From: Armigeres subalbatus
Taxonomy: Eukaryota; Arthropoda; Insecta; Diptera; Culicidae
Assembly: GCF_024139115.2 (NCBI RefSeq)
Contig: NC_085140.1
Location: forward strand, 293,723,293 to 293,787,292
Reading direction: 5' to 3'
Length of the DNA: 64,000 bases
The notes below the pieces were generated by a model. It was not told the DNA's origin, did not search any database, and worked only from the letters and a program-made list of their open reading frames with translations. The translations under genes and the position numbers were made by a program. Shown here piece by piece: positions 35,901 through 45,265 of this stretch; position 1 is the stretch's first letter, and each line of letters opens with the position of its first letter.

Positions 35901-36779
35901 TGATTATAGCCTCGTTAATGACGGTCAGATTAATGATGGTCAGAGTGGCGCCATCCATTTTGATCTCGACTTGCGCTTCCTCTACCTTGCCACGCTCATC
36001 TCTGTCGCCTACCCCTAGCAACCTATAAAGGCCACTTCATCTGGTAAAAAGATCCACCTTGTGGTCGGATGCTTCACCTGCTTCACTAGATTTTTATAGT
36101 GATAAGGCTTTATAGCCTTCCTATTTGCAGCTATCGTCGAATCCCTCTGAAGTAGTCGCCTTTGTGATCCCATGGTTATCTATGCTTGTCAAGGTAGCAG
36201 GGAGGCCATGCGAGGGTTGACACTTGCGTGTTTAGAGCCAGATCAGCGCTAGGCAGGAATTATCATCTGAGCCTACTGAGTTAACAAAACTGGATGGCAA
36301 AAAGGCCCACCATGGTTTGATGGGACGGAAGACAGCCTAGCCATTAGCCCACTAACCGTTTCAGGTCGGTATCATCCGACCTTACTAAGAGAGTAGAATG
36401 TCTCGACTGCAAGCCCTCGCATCCAAAATATAGTAATAAACAAAGCAAAGTCGGGACGTCCCGCATATTGTCAGCTTCAGTATTAAACCGAGCCTGACGA
36501 TATGTCCAGATTTACACAATTGCACACTATACTACATAATATCTATATCCCAACGTACCGGGTTAGGGGGATGGGCTTACATATATGGATTGTGTCCAGT
36601 TGATTATACTTGGATTGGAATTTTTGAGATCTGTTAGTATTAATTGTACGTTTTTTTCAGAGCCGGCATCGAAACCTACTTCATCTCAACCAGTGACAAC
36701 AACGAAACAAATGTACAGAAATCCTACTACATCGGCGAAGACGACAATTGATGATCCGCTAGCTGATTTGTTAAAATAA
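17954..36779 (+). CDS. WASHC2: WASH complex subunit 2 (FAM21/WASHC2), four coding exons
   Basis: The joined exons 17954-17956, 19086-19178, 19377-23514 and 36661-36779 give 4353 nt, exactly 1451 codons including TAA. FAM21 is the long subunit of the endosomal WASH complex, which activates Arp2/3 to make actin on endosomes. Its tail binds retromer (VPS35) and capping protein. The N-terminal head (about residues 1-220) includes Q-W-S-L-E-S-D-G near residue 14 and E-N-R-V near residue 75. The rest is acidic and disordered, with about 16 motifs such as N-L-F-D-D-D-D, S-L-F-G-D-S-D-E-D-D and S-L-F-G-E-D-D. A basic patch (K-G-R-A-R-I-Q-T-K-R-K-P near 22610) may match the capping-protein region. All introns obey GT-AG. 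The last intron is 13.1 kb and packed with transposable elements. All joints are in frame. Confidence 0.92.
18277..18350 (-). mobile_element. Degenerate Feilai-like SINE fragment
   Basis: The stretch matches the 3' body of the SINE at 24561-24852, sharing the words CAGCTTAGTGT, ATTAA-CACTTCC and GTTATTAACTG. It lies in intron 1 of WASHC2 in the antisense orientation. The tRNA-derived head is missing. Confidence 0.65.
19086..19178 (+). CDS. WASHC2: WASHC2 coding exon 2
   Basis: The acceptor TTTCAG ends at 19085 and the donor GT begins at 19179 after CAAAG. The 31 codons include the conserved P-Q-W-S-L-E-S-D-G-Q-L-L block of the FAM21 head. Confidence 0.85.
19377..23514 (+). CDS. WASHC2: WASHC2 coding exon 3 (main exon)
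   Basis: The acceptor TTCCAG ends at 19376 and the strong donor GTGAGT begins at 23515. The open frame continues 23 bases into the intron before a stop, which explains why the unspliced frame looks complete. This exon codes for 1379 full residues: the end of the head and almost the whole LF-motif tail. Confidence 0.92.
24561..24852 (-). mobile_element. Feilai-like tRNA-derived SINE
   Basis: Read on the minus strand it starts GGGGCCCTCCTTAGCCG, has a tRNA-type B-box GGTTCGATTCCCGG, a body with AGTTAATAACTGTGG, and a tail of AAGAAG triplets. A perfect 13-bp target duplication CGGCGCGTATGCT flanks it at 24548-24560 and 24853-24865. Feilai is a known SINE of Aedes aegypti, and this head-to-tail structure fits it well. 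It splits a LINE ORF1. Confidence 0.9.
25640..26110 (+). repeat. Tandem 151-bp units, left arm of TTAA element
   Basis: Three units repeat with a period of 151 bp, seen from the word CCACAAACTCATT at 25680, 25831 and 25982. Units contain GGAACAGGTTCCCGTGGGG and CAATATGGGTATCAAAATTC. Confidence 0.9.
26410..26530 (+). repeat. Pyrimidine-rich minisatellite at element centre
   Basis: Short words such as TTCACTTCTC and CTCACTTCTCA repeat loosely with a 7-10 bp step. It lies between the two opposite arrays and is the turning point of the TTAA element. Confidence 0.7.
26560..27290 (-). repeat. Tandem ~150-bp units, right arm of TTAA element
   Basis: About five units related to 25640-26110 but in reverse orientation. 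The word TTTTGATACCCATATTGCC (mutated in places) marks them near 26771, 26921, 27078 and 27228, with a poorer copy near 26620. Confidence 0.85.
27950..28950. repeat. Tandem satellite, ~152-bp unit
   Basis: Units begin with CGGTACTCCAAA at about 28071, 28224, 28376, 28526, 28680 and 28845, giving a period of 150-165 bp. Each contains TTGAGTTCAGATCTTGG and ACAGAGTGATTCATAGG. The array goes on, after inserted DNA, at 30245-30438 and 30694-30760. It has no sequence in common with the 150-bp units of the TTAA element. Open frames here are repeat shadows. Confidence 0.9.
28951..29309. other. Unidentified insert in the satellite
   Basis: This sequence interrupts the satellite between GGGACAT and TATATACAAATC and precedes MITE D. 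Its left end has a small palindromic word (ACGTTTTACGTACGT). No element type could be assigned. Confidence 0.4.
29310..30241. mobile_element. TA-flanked MITE D with iterated terminal word
   Basis: Inverted ends share GTGGGGCAAGAGTACGCA, bordered by TA at 29308-29309 and 30242-30243; the left end has five extra bases before the shared block, so the outer limits are less sure. A compact cluster at 30002-30062 carries the end word again three times in both orientations (TGCGTACTCTTACCCCACC, then ACCCCACCGGTGGGGTAAGAG). Confidence 0.65.
30245..30760. repeat. Satellite continuation, split by a MITE
   Basis: Units of the 152-bp satellite resume at 30245-30438 (CGG-type start at 30278 and 30423) and again at 30694-30760 with the ACAGAGTGATGCATAGG segment. 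Confidence 0.75.
30441..30691. mobile_element. Small TA-flanked MITE with iterated word
   Basis: Ends CACACTAAGTG and complement of CACACTTAATT lie next to TA at 30439-30440 and 30692-30693. The word GAGATCTCGGC or parts of it (CTCGGCA, ATCTCAG) recurs at about 30470, 30490, 30553, 30592, 30625 and 30660. The flanking satellite is short of about 45 bp at the joint, so a deletion accompanied or followed insertion. Confidence 0.6.
30761..31832. other. Intronic DNA without recognised features
   Basis: AT-rich intron sequence of WASHC2. No coding frame, repeat or element boundary could be supported. Confidence 0.4.
31835..32096. mobile_element. TA-flanked MITE F with iterated word
   Basis: Inverted ends CAGTCG[C/G]GATTCGCTGGTTGGG lie next to TA at 31833-31834 and 32097-32098. 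Inside the 262 bp, the word GTTGGGCC or its complement GGCCCAAC occurs near 31850, 31867, 31892, 32015, 32028 and 32043. A LINE fragment starts directly at its right edge. Confidence 0.85.
33174..34128. mobile_element. TA-flanked MITE E with iterated terminal word
   Basis: Ends start GGGG(TGAT/CAGT) and go on to GGGGCAATATG on both sides, with TA at 33172-33173 and 34129-34130. The word GGGGCAATATGGGCCACC or close variants recurs at 33184, 33380, 33403, 33738 (reversed), 34085 (reversed) and 34107 (reversed). Taking out the element and one TA rejoins the LINE frame as V-L-Y-L-H-P-L without loss. Confidence 0.9.
34488..35026. repeat. 263-bp inverted duplication (palindrome) in LINE
   Basis: The arms 34488-34750 and 34764-35026 are complementary over their whole length with no indel, around a 13-bp spacer. 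A handful of substitutions separate them (for example near 34602/34912 and 34648/34866). The left arm is in normal LINE order. The right arm is the inverted copy, after which the LINE goes on. The small differences show it is not simply a doubled read. Confidence 0.9.
35321..36660. other. Intronic DNA with a decayed gag-like stretch on the minus strand
   Basis: On the minus strand, about 35770 down to 35430, a charged coiled-coil-like frame with several stops can be read (L-N-E-E-K-R-L-A-M-S-Q-A and E-E-Q-L-A-E-R-Q). It looks like the linker of an LTR-element gag, but no zinc knuckle or protease was found. The rest, to the exon 4 acceptor, holds nothing I can name. Confidence 0.3.
36661..36779 (+). 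CDS. WASHC2: WASHC2 coding exon 4 (C-terminus)
   Basis: The acceptor is a T-run plus CAG ending at 36660. The exon completes a codon begun by the last base of exon 3 (A + AG, lysine) and ends D-D-P-L-A-D-L-L-K then TAA at 36777-36779. The match in phase and the acidic-leucine ending typical of FAM21 support the link across 13 kb. Confidence 0.85.
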
Positions 36780-37744
36780 TGAACCCTGTTGTATGTAAAC
36801 ACGTATTCCTGTTAGTACTTGTAGTATCTGAATGGCGATAAACCAATTTATACATAACTCCCATTTAATTTCTCGATCTGTTGGAAGCAAAAGGTAAGAC
36901 CGTAAGATCCATTTATGAATAATACCCAGTTATTGTCACACTATGGCTACAAACCAGCAGCACAACTAACGAATCTTTGGCACGACTGTTCAAAATAGCT
37001 CCTACTGTTGAGTAAGAACAAACACATCTAGTCAAAATTTATCGGACGATAGAAGATTACGAGTGAGAGAAAGCGTTTTGTCAATTCTTTGTTTATTTCA
37101 ATGGCGGCTTATTTGTAAAATGGAAAAAGGATCCCAAATTAACGAAAAGAAAGATACAGGATAAACACGGTATCACCACGTAGGTTTTTTCGCCAAATTG
37201 GCGTTTGACAAACTGGAGATCAATCGCAGAATGTGATCTGTAAAGGTTTAGACCACATTACACTGATATATGAAGGTAAAAATCGATACATACATTGCTG
37301 GAAATCACAAGAAAAAAAGTATCCCGGTTTAAAAACAAGGTCCCAGCCGATGGTGATGCAAGATTCGTTGCACAGAAAAGATTTTTTTTATTATTTCGTA
37401 TCATTCCGTTTTTTCCGACTGGCATTTTTGTTGACATTTGAAGCTTTTTGAGCATTTCTTTTCAAATGGATAAAAAAAATCAAATTATTGGCTGTTTCTC
37501 CATTTAATCTAGGTTTAGTAAATTTAATTCAGATGGACGTATAAATTATATAGACTCATTTCAAATTGCATATATGATATAAAATAAAATATGGAGCTAT
37601 AAATAATATATTACAAACGAACAAAGTAGTTCTTGTTATACATTTTTATGAAAAAGAAGAATAGATTACTAAAACTGCAAATACATATTATATAACTAGT
37701 TAGTTGTTGTTGTTGTTGTTGAATCAAGAAGAAAGAAAATTCCT
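36780..37744. other. 3' flank of WASHC2
   Basis: This holds the 3'UTR and intergenic DNA. No convincing polyadenylation signal is found near the stop; an AAATAAA word lies near 37578. A (TTG)n microsatellite of about 18 bp is at 37702-37720. Confidence 0.4.
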
Positions 37745-38468
37745 TTGAGACCCTTGTCCTTGCCGACAGGTAATTGTTGATGAGTTTCACCAGGTAGCTT
37801 GGAAGATTGTAGCGTTATAGTTTGCACATCAGTCTATCATACCATACATTGTCGAATGAACATCTCGACATCGAGTAAGGCCAAGGCGAATGTTTTTGAG
37901 ACAAACTTGTTCTGTCTGAGGATGTTGGTAACTCGGGTCAGTTGGTGTACGATTGATCGACCGCGTCGGAAACCAAAATGTTCATCGAGCAAGATGTTGT
38001 GGTGTTCGGCAGACTCAAGTAACCGGCTGTGAATCGCCTTTTTCAAACAGCTTCGACAACCCTGAGAAAATGATGGGGTATGGGTCGATAACTTTTCGGA
38101 GAGGAAGGATCCTTCTCAGGATTGGCGATGACTTTGGCTGATTTCCAGGACGATGGGAAGTAGCTGTGATGATCAGCGCTCAAACAACGGAGCCCTCATA
38201 TGTTTGATTCCAAGATTCAGGATACTGTCGAAGCCTGGGGCCTTCATGTTTTTCGATGATTTGATATAGGCCGCCAATTCGCCAGCTGATACCTCCAACT
38301 CCTTCGAGAAGTCGTTGGGAATAAGATGGATGTTGTTAGCATGCTCGTTAACGGCTGCTACGTGTGAACTGATGATGTTCTGTCCAGGATTGTGTGAGCT
38401 AACAAAATGAAGACATATTTCGGCGACCTTCTGGCTCTCTTAGAGCCATTGCTTTCTAATGGGATCAA
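37745..38468 (-). pseudogene. Jockey-clade RT fragment, same family as 1-3410
   Basis: On the minus strand this fragment runs from a block with P-I-P-P-L-I-P-L near 38468 to the N-N-Y-L-S-T block near 37760, including F-G-F-R-R-G-R-S and A-L-L-D-V-E. It corresponds to about 1595-2355 of the first copy and carries frameshifts near 38075 and 38430. Both ends of the element are missing. Confidence 0.85.
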
Positions 38469-40044
38469 AGGTGGAATAGGCCAGAGCGTTTTGTAGATTG
38501 TCAGTTTGGTGCGGCGGCGAACTCTATTCGATCGGAGCGTCTTGCGGAGTCCAAAGTATGTACGATTTCCAGCCACTATGCGTCTCCGAATTTCTCTGCT
38601 GGTATCATTTTCGGCAGTCACCAGTGAGCCCAAGTACACAAATTCTTCTACCACCTCGACTTCGTCACCACCGATGACAACTCGCGGTGGGTGGCTCACA
38701 TTGTCTTCTCTTGAACCTCTTCTTATCATGTACTTCGTCTTCGACGTGTTGATGACTAGTCCGATCTGCTTGGCTTCCCTCTTCAGTCTGATGTAGGCTT
38801 TCTCCATCTTCTCAAAGTTACGTGCCATAATATCTATGTCGTCGGCGAAGCCAAATAGCTGGACGGTCTTATTGAAAACTGTACCGCTCGTGTTAATCCC
38901 TGCTCTTCGTATTACCCCTTCCAAAGCGATGTTGAATAGCAGACACGAAATACCATCACCTTGCCGTAACCCTCTGCGGATTTCGAAGGGACTCGAGAAT
39001 GCCCCTGAAACTCGAACTACGCACATCACCCGATCCATCGTCGCTTTGATCAACCGTGTCAGTTTATCCGAAAATCCGTTTTCGTGCATTAGCTGCCATA
39101 GCTGGTCCCGATCGATTGTATCATATGCGGCTTTGAGGTCGATGAATAGATGATGTTTGGGCACGTTGTATTCGCGGCATTTCTGCAGTACTTGGCGAAT
39201 GGCGAACACCTGGTCCGTGGTGGAGCGTTCGCTCATAAAACCCGCCTGGTACTGCCTCACGAACTCCCTTGCAATTGGTGCTAGTCGACGGCATAACATT
39301 TGGGAGAGTACCTTGTAGGCGGCGTTCAGCAATGTGATTGCGCGGTAGTTGCTACAATCCAGCTTATCGCCCTTTTTGTAGATGGGACACACGACACCTT
39401 CCATCCACTCCTACGGCAAAACTTCCTCCTCCCAAATCTTGCAGCGCTCTAGCCAGTGCCTCACCACCGTGTTTAAATAGCTCTCCTGGTAGTTGGTCAA
39501 CCCCAGGGGCTTTGTTGTTCTTCAGCCGGCCAATCTCCTCCTGGATTTCCTGGAGATCCGGAGCCGGTAGAATTATGTCCTGCGCGCGTTCCCCCAGGTC
39601 CATCACCATACCGCCATCTTCGTCTGCCACATCGCCATTCAGGTGCTCTTCGTAGTGCTACCGCCACATTTGGATCACCTCACGCTCGTTCGTAAGAAAG
39701 TTCCCGTTTATGTCCTTACACATATCAGGCTGTGGTACGTGGCCCTTACGTGAACGGTTCAACTTCTCATAGAACCTTCGTGTGTTATTAGCGCGGTACA
39801 GTTGCTCCGTCTCTTCACGGACTCGATCTTCCTGTTGACGCTTTTTCCTCCGGAAAATCGAGTTTTGTCTGTTCCGCGCCTGTTTATATCGTGCCTCGTT
39901 CGCCCTCGTGCGGTGTTGCAGCAATCTCGCCCATGCTGCATTCTTCTTTTCTACTAACTGCTCACATTCGCCGTCATACCATTCGTTTCTCTGATCCGGG
40001 GGCACCGTGCCAAGTAACCAACAAGCATTGGACCATAGTATCAA
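38469..40044 (-). pseudogene. RTE-like LINE reverse transcriptase fragment
   Basis: Minus-strand coding traces in order: a K- and R-rich linker (N-E-W-Y-D-G-E near 39985), C-K-D-I-N-G-N near 39715, N-K-A-P-G-V-D near 39510, then an intact stretch of about 300 codons from 39404. That stretch has C-S-N-Y-R-A-I-T-L-L, F-I-D-L-K-A-A-Y-D, G-L-R-Q-G-D-G-I-S, F-A-D-D-I-D and V-Y-L-G-S-L-V. It stops abruptly after I-Y-K-T-L, where it is fused to the Jockey fragment. A stop at about 39660 and frameshifts near 39420 and 39470 disable it. Related pieces: 9185-11130 and 61975-62360. Confidence 0.8.
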
Positions 40045-40354
40045 TAATATGTGGTTTCAAATGGGTAAAATAAACAACAAACTTGATCGACAACGCTAAA
40101 AACGTCAAAATGTCGACTCCGTTAACCATAACGTGAATTTGGTGTTCGGAATGTTTTCTTCAAATTTTAAGTGGAACTAGACAAAACAATTGCAATATTC
40201 ACCATAATCAGTAAGATACATTCGTTTCTGTCGTACTCACATCAAAAAATAACACCGGTATTTATTATTTTGTGTGAAAAAGTCGATTTTCTAATGCGCA
40301 CAATTAAGCACCGTGATTTTCGTTTATGTTCTTATTTATGCGCTGACTTCCGGA
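40045..40354. other. Short gap between LINE and pogo-like remnants
   Basis: No supported feature. The sequence just before 40355 may be the 5' end of the pogo-like element. Confidence 0.35.
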
Positions 40355-41395
40355 ATGAATCGGGATCGCAAGAACATGAAGTACAATCGAAATCAAATTG
40401 TGGATCTGGTCAGAAGAGGATACTCGATTCGTCGAGCCGCAGCGATGTACAGAATCCCGGAGAGTACTCTTAGAAAAACGCTAGCCCGGGGCAGAGACGA
40501 TGTTATTATATAGAGACACGCGGATGGAATAAAAGCAATTCTGGCTTCACGGCCAGCAGACACAAATATCCTGTGCGATTGGCAACATCAAAATTTGTGA
40601 GAACTTGAAGTGACTCTCAGTATGAGCTGTTATTTCGTTTGCTCCAATCACCGTTCAGCACTATTGCCATATAATGCAACGACAAATATGATGAAATGCA
40701 ATAATGAACTTGGTAAAAGAACTCCAAAAACAGCTTAATTTACTTAACTCGTACAACTTTTTCATATTTTCTATTATGTTGATTACAATACTTATCTTGC
40801 ATTTAGCACCGATTGGTAATGTTTGTTTACTTTGCTCGTTTGGTACTGCGTTTGACGGTTCGTTTGGTACTTTCGGCTTCACTCTGCGCGGGTCTCTATC
40901 TATAAACAACGTCTCTGGCCCGGGGCACTACTGAATTGAAACATCCAGGACGACCAACCGTCTTGACTAAGCAAGAGGAAGAGTGAATTATCGATTGGAT
41001 AATTGAGACGGCTAGAGCGGGCTTTCCAGTGGACTCCCAACGTCTGAAAACGTCTGTAGCCTTTTTTCTTAAATCGTCGTGCATAACATCTCACAGCAAC
41101 CAAAAGCGTCTACCGAAGATACTTTTGAACAAGTTTTTTCAAAACCGTCGGTATTAGTTCCATCAACCAAATCGGTGAAGAAATATCACCGAAATATCGC
41201 ACACGTGCACCTGCCGTGGCCACTAGTGAAGCATTTCGGAAGTACTTCCATGAGTTGGAGCAAGATAAAATTAATGTGGAGCAAGAAAAGTTGAAGAGAA
41301 AAGCTGACCGCGAACAGAAGAAAGACGTTCGCGAAAATAATAAGAAGATGAAACAGAAAGAGCCCTTAAAAAGAAAGTCAAAACTACAGAAATAA
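40355..41395 (+). pseudogene. pogo/Tigger-like transposase remnant, split by hAT MITE
   Basis: The first part (40355-40491) codes for a psq-type helix-turn-helix: Y-N-R-N-Q-I-V-D-L-V, then Y-S-I-R-R-A-A-A-M-Y-R-I-P-E-S-T-L-R. After the inserted MITE it goes on with K-H-P-G-R-P-T-V-L-T (about 40940) and W-I-I-E-T-A-R-A-G-F-P-V, the CENP-B-like second DNA-binding part. There is a TGA near 40987 and the DDE catalytic core is absent. A lysine- and glutamate-rich C-terminus (about 41230-41395) follows, like that of insect pogo-type transposases. It is a dead deletion derivative. Confidence 0.75.
40492..40917. mobile_element. hAT-type MITE inside the pogo-like remnant
   Basis: Ends are CAGAGACGATGTT and the complement of CAGAGACGTTGTT. 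The exact 8-bp duplication GCCCGGGG flanks it at 40484-40491 and 40918-40925. Removal with one duplicate restores the frame (L-A-R-G-T-T-E-L-K). The 426-bp insert has no coding capacity. Confidence 0.9.
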
Positions 41396-42440
41396 GCTGA
41401 CATTCATTTTCGTCGTCGATTAAATGAAATATACAATATATTTTGGTATTTTGCAACTGCGCATATTTAGGAAAAAAATGCGCATAATTAGGAACATGCG
41501 TAAATAGGTGCGCACAATTGGGCACCAATCATCGGTTCAAAAAATGCGATTTTATTATTTGATTTTGATGATTTTTTTAATTGCAACTTTTTCTTTTATT
41601 ATAATAAACATGAATTAAACATTATTAAACTTTCCACTTCCAACGATAATGGATGTGGTGGTGGTAGCAAGCAGGTCCAGTCTTGGAATCACCAACGCTT
41701 GATGAAGTTCAGAAGGGCCCAAATGTAACACAGTGCTGGGAAGGACGTAATCCTCGTATAGCTTCGCAAAGTTGGAAGTTATCAACCACATTATTCACTT
41801 GTCATAAAACGAGTTCGTACAATTCCATTTAATTCCACCACTTGTTTGTACAGACACGTATTTCGACCTCAACAGTAAGGCCGTCCTCAGTGTCTTGTAC
41901 TTGACTCGTCTTATGACAAATAAAGACATTCCACTAAAAGCTCAACATAATTTTCTTGTCACATTATATTCAGAAAATAAGGGAGGATGATGAAATGCTT
42001 ACCGGCTAGTTGGATGACCTCTTATGCCCGATCTATAAGAACGGGCACATCTGAACTCGACGTACGAAATTTTGTCACGTATTCTGTTCAACAGACTGAG
42101 ACCGCTTGAAAAGCCCTTCTTCAGCGAACACCAAGCAGTCGAAGCTGTCGTGGCAGTCGTGGCAGTTGAGCCATGATTAATTCTTGCAGACTCACCACCT
42201 GTTCAATGATTTCAAAGCAGCGTACGAAACTAATAGCCTTTTCAGATTACGCCATTTATCATTTAAATTATCGTGTAAAATATTAGAAAGAAAATGGAAT
42301 GCATGGAAATTGGCATCAACTTACTCTTTATCGTAATAACTATATACATCAAATGCTGGGTAAAGCGCACCATTGGTACTTCGCGTATCTGAAGAAATAA
42401 AATAGACCCTACCTTGCGGTCCTTAGCCTCTTACCTAGAA
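41396..42440. other. Non-coding DNA
   Basis: No gene is supported. Sequence around 41840-41960 may be the untranslated end of a LINE, but this cannot be shown from the window. Confidence 0.35.
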
Positions 42441-45265
42441 CCACCTTTCCCTACCTCCTCGTTGTGCTGGCCGGGATACGAGCAACCTTAGGGAAGATCG
42501 GGTTACCAACCCCGGTGGTAACTATGGTCGTATGCAGACAGGGAAAGGGGGGTTCGCTCCTCTGTGGATGTGCAAATCTTACTGAGCGTCCTGCAAGCCA
42601 GCTTAAAAAAAACTAAGGCAACGAATAATCAACAAGAGAGTACGGACCGGAACAATCGGCGAATACCACAGCGACGAAAAGGGACTAGCGATTGGAAACT
42701 CGGTTCATGGAACTGAAAATCTCTCAACATCATCGGGAGCACACGCATACTCGCCGATGTGCTCAAGGACCTTGGATTCGGCATCGTAGCTCTGCAGCTC
42801 TGCGGTTCTTCATCTTCAGCATAATCAACATCCATAACCCACACTCCGGAAGTACTGATGATGATAAGGACGCATTCTACGCGCAGATGGAACGACAGCT
42901 GCCCAAGCCGCGACGTCAAAATCATCATGGGAGATTTGAACGCTCAGGTTGGCCAAGAGGAGGAGTTTAGTTCGACCGACTATTGTAAAGTTCAGCGCCC
43001 ATCGACTGATGAACGAAAATGGCCTACGATAGGCCAGATTTCGTCGCCTCCAAGAATATGGCCATTTTCAGCACCTACTACCAACACCTACTATCACAAC
43101 AGAATCAAAAATCGACCTGATCGTTCTGATTGACGGACGGCATTTCCCCGACATTATCGACGTCAGGACATATCGTGGCACTAATATCGATTCTGACCAC
43201 TATCTGGTGATGGTTAAACTGCACCCAAAACTATCCGTCATCAGCAATATTCGGTACCGACGGCCGCCGCGATACGATCTATAGCGAGTGAAGCAACTTG
43301 AGGTCGCTACGCGGCAGCGTTGCCAGACGTCGATAGGGCCCCTCTGAGGACTGCTGGAATACAGCCATTAACGACACAGCGGAGAACAACGTCAGGTATG
43401 TGGGACGAAGTCGACGGAACAATTGATTCGACGAAGAGTGCAGACAGATTCTGGAGGAGAAGGACGCAGCGTGGGCGCTGCAACAAGGGACTCGGCAGAA
43501 CGTAGAACGCTATAGATGGAATTGGAGACAGCTGACCCGCCTTTTTCAGGAGAAGAAATGCCGCATTGAAGAAGCGGAATGCGAATTGATGGAGCAGCTG
43601 TACCGTTCTCAATAAACACGCAGGTTCTATCAAAGGCTTCGTGCAGTGAGCCGAGATGTGCAGGGATAAGGATGGGAGCATCTAATAGGACGAACGTGGA
43701 ACATTTAATAGCACTACGTGGAACATTTAAATGGCGCTGAGAGTACAGGCAGTAAAAGTCAAGGCAGCGAAGGAGATGACTACGTCAGTACAGTGGACGA
43801 TGGAAGTCAACTAGCCTCCTTGAAAGAAGTTAAGCATGCAAATTCAACAGCTAAAGACCAATAAAGTAGCTAGTATGGATGATATCGGAGCTGAGCTCTT
43901 CAAAATGAGCCCGGAAAAGCTGGCTAGGCAAGTGGCACAAACTGATTGTCAGAATATGGGAAGCTGAACAGCTACCGGAGAAGTGGAAGGATGTCCCATC
44001 TACAAGAAAGGCGACAAGATGAAGTGTGAGAAAATTCGCCGCCTACAAAGTGATATCACAGATCATCTTCCGTCGTCTGTCACCAATAGTGAATGAGTTC
44101 CTGGGAAGTTATAAAGCCGGCCTCGTTGACGTCCGTTGGGGTCGCAACGGTGGATGGTGTGCACCAAATGTGTCATGTTCAAAACGCTTATAAGACCGGT
44201 AGTCCTCTACGGACTACTACGGATTATGGGTTCGCCTTCGATCCGGCAGGCACAAGACGGCGTGGATCAGGTACAGAATGGTTTGACGAGCATGGCGCAA
44301 ATTCGAGGATGGAGACCGTGTATTTTGGCTACAAATTGTTGATTCAGTACTTTTTGTTTAGATGTTAACTAAATATATGAGTTATATTATCATAAATGGC
44401 GTAATCTAAATAGGCACAGACGTGTCTTGTATGCGGGGATCTTAAGAACCAGGACATACGGAGGAAATACCTATGTCCCATCCCTGGATGCTGGATTACC
44501 AAAGAGTGGCATTAACCAACCCTCTTAGCTTTGCCACTCTCAACGACACCGTCACATTGTTACGACAACAGTACAGTAACATATCTAAATGCCGTATAAA
44601 CAATGACACTCACATTACATACATTCACCTAGCACATTAAATCAAAAACCGGTCGTGTCACTCGCTTATGGTGAATTCAAAACGACCATTCCCCTCTCGA
44701 CCAACCAACTCAAGTAGGTGTCATATCATCATTATCCTACCCTTACTTGTAACGGAGATGATGGGCGTGGCCGGCAATGGAAGTTTTCATGCTTTTCCTA
44801 CTCTGCCTTCTGATTGGACAGCTGTTTCTTCCCCAACATTTCTCCATAAGCATTCAGATTAAGAGTGTTAAAGTTAATAACATGACAACTTTCAGACCTC
44901 CTTGGGACCTTAGAGAATGCGATCAAAAGATCTGGTGTTGAAAGGAACGACACGTCGACACAATCATCACACGATCACATATGCTCCTGGGCTTTGCGGA
45001 CGATATCGGCCTCATCGGAAAAGCTTAGGTTGAGCAGCATAATAATTCCCTAATTATTCCGGTGTTTCTTTACGGACATGAAGCGTGGATATTAAAAGAG
45101 GCAGACCGAAACACTTCCGGGGTTTGGAGCAAAAGACGGTGCGTACAAAACTTAGCGGAAAACTAGTGATTGGTGTGTGGCACAATGACGAGTTGGCTGC
45201 ACTGGGGGCTGCACGCGGGGACATGGATACCCTTACCAATCGTGGAAACTAAAGGTAGGCGCCCA
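42441..45265 (+). pseudogene. Heavily decayed and rearranged LINE (endonuclease and RT traces)
   Basis: Endonuclease traces include G-D-L-N-A-Q-V-G (about 42928) and S-D-H-Y-L-V (about 43195). A linker region with M-E-Q-L-Y-R-S-type traces lies near 43590. RT traces include P-I-Y-K-K-G-D-K (about 43998) and F-A-D-D-I-G-L-I-G (about 44995), and a late L-Y-G-H-E-A-W block near 45073. A late-RT piece (K-T-L-I-R-P-V-V-L-Y-G near 44188) comes before F-A-D-D, so the order is disturbed. Unrelated DNA occupies about 44370-44890. The family is related to the RTE-like copies but distinct. Confidence 0.65.

Noticed and set aside
38358..39404. 348-codon open frame on the minus strand taken as a single gene
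   Set aside because: It is a fusion of an RTE-like RT and a frameshifted Jockey fragment. It is annotated as two LINE pieces.
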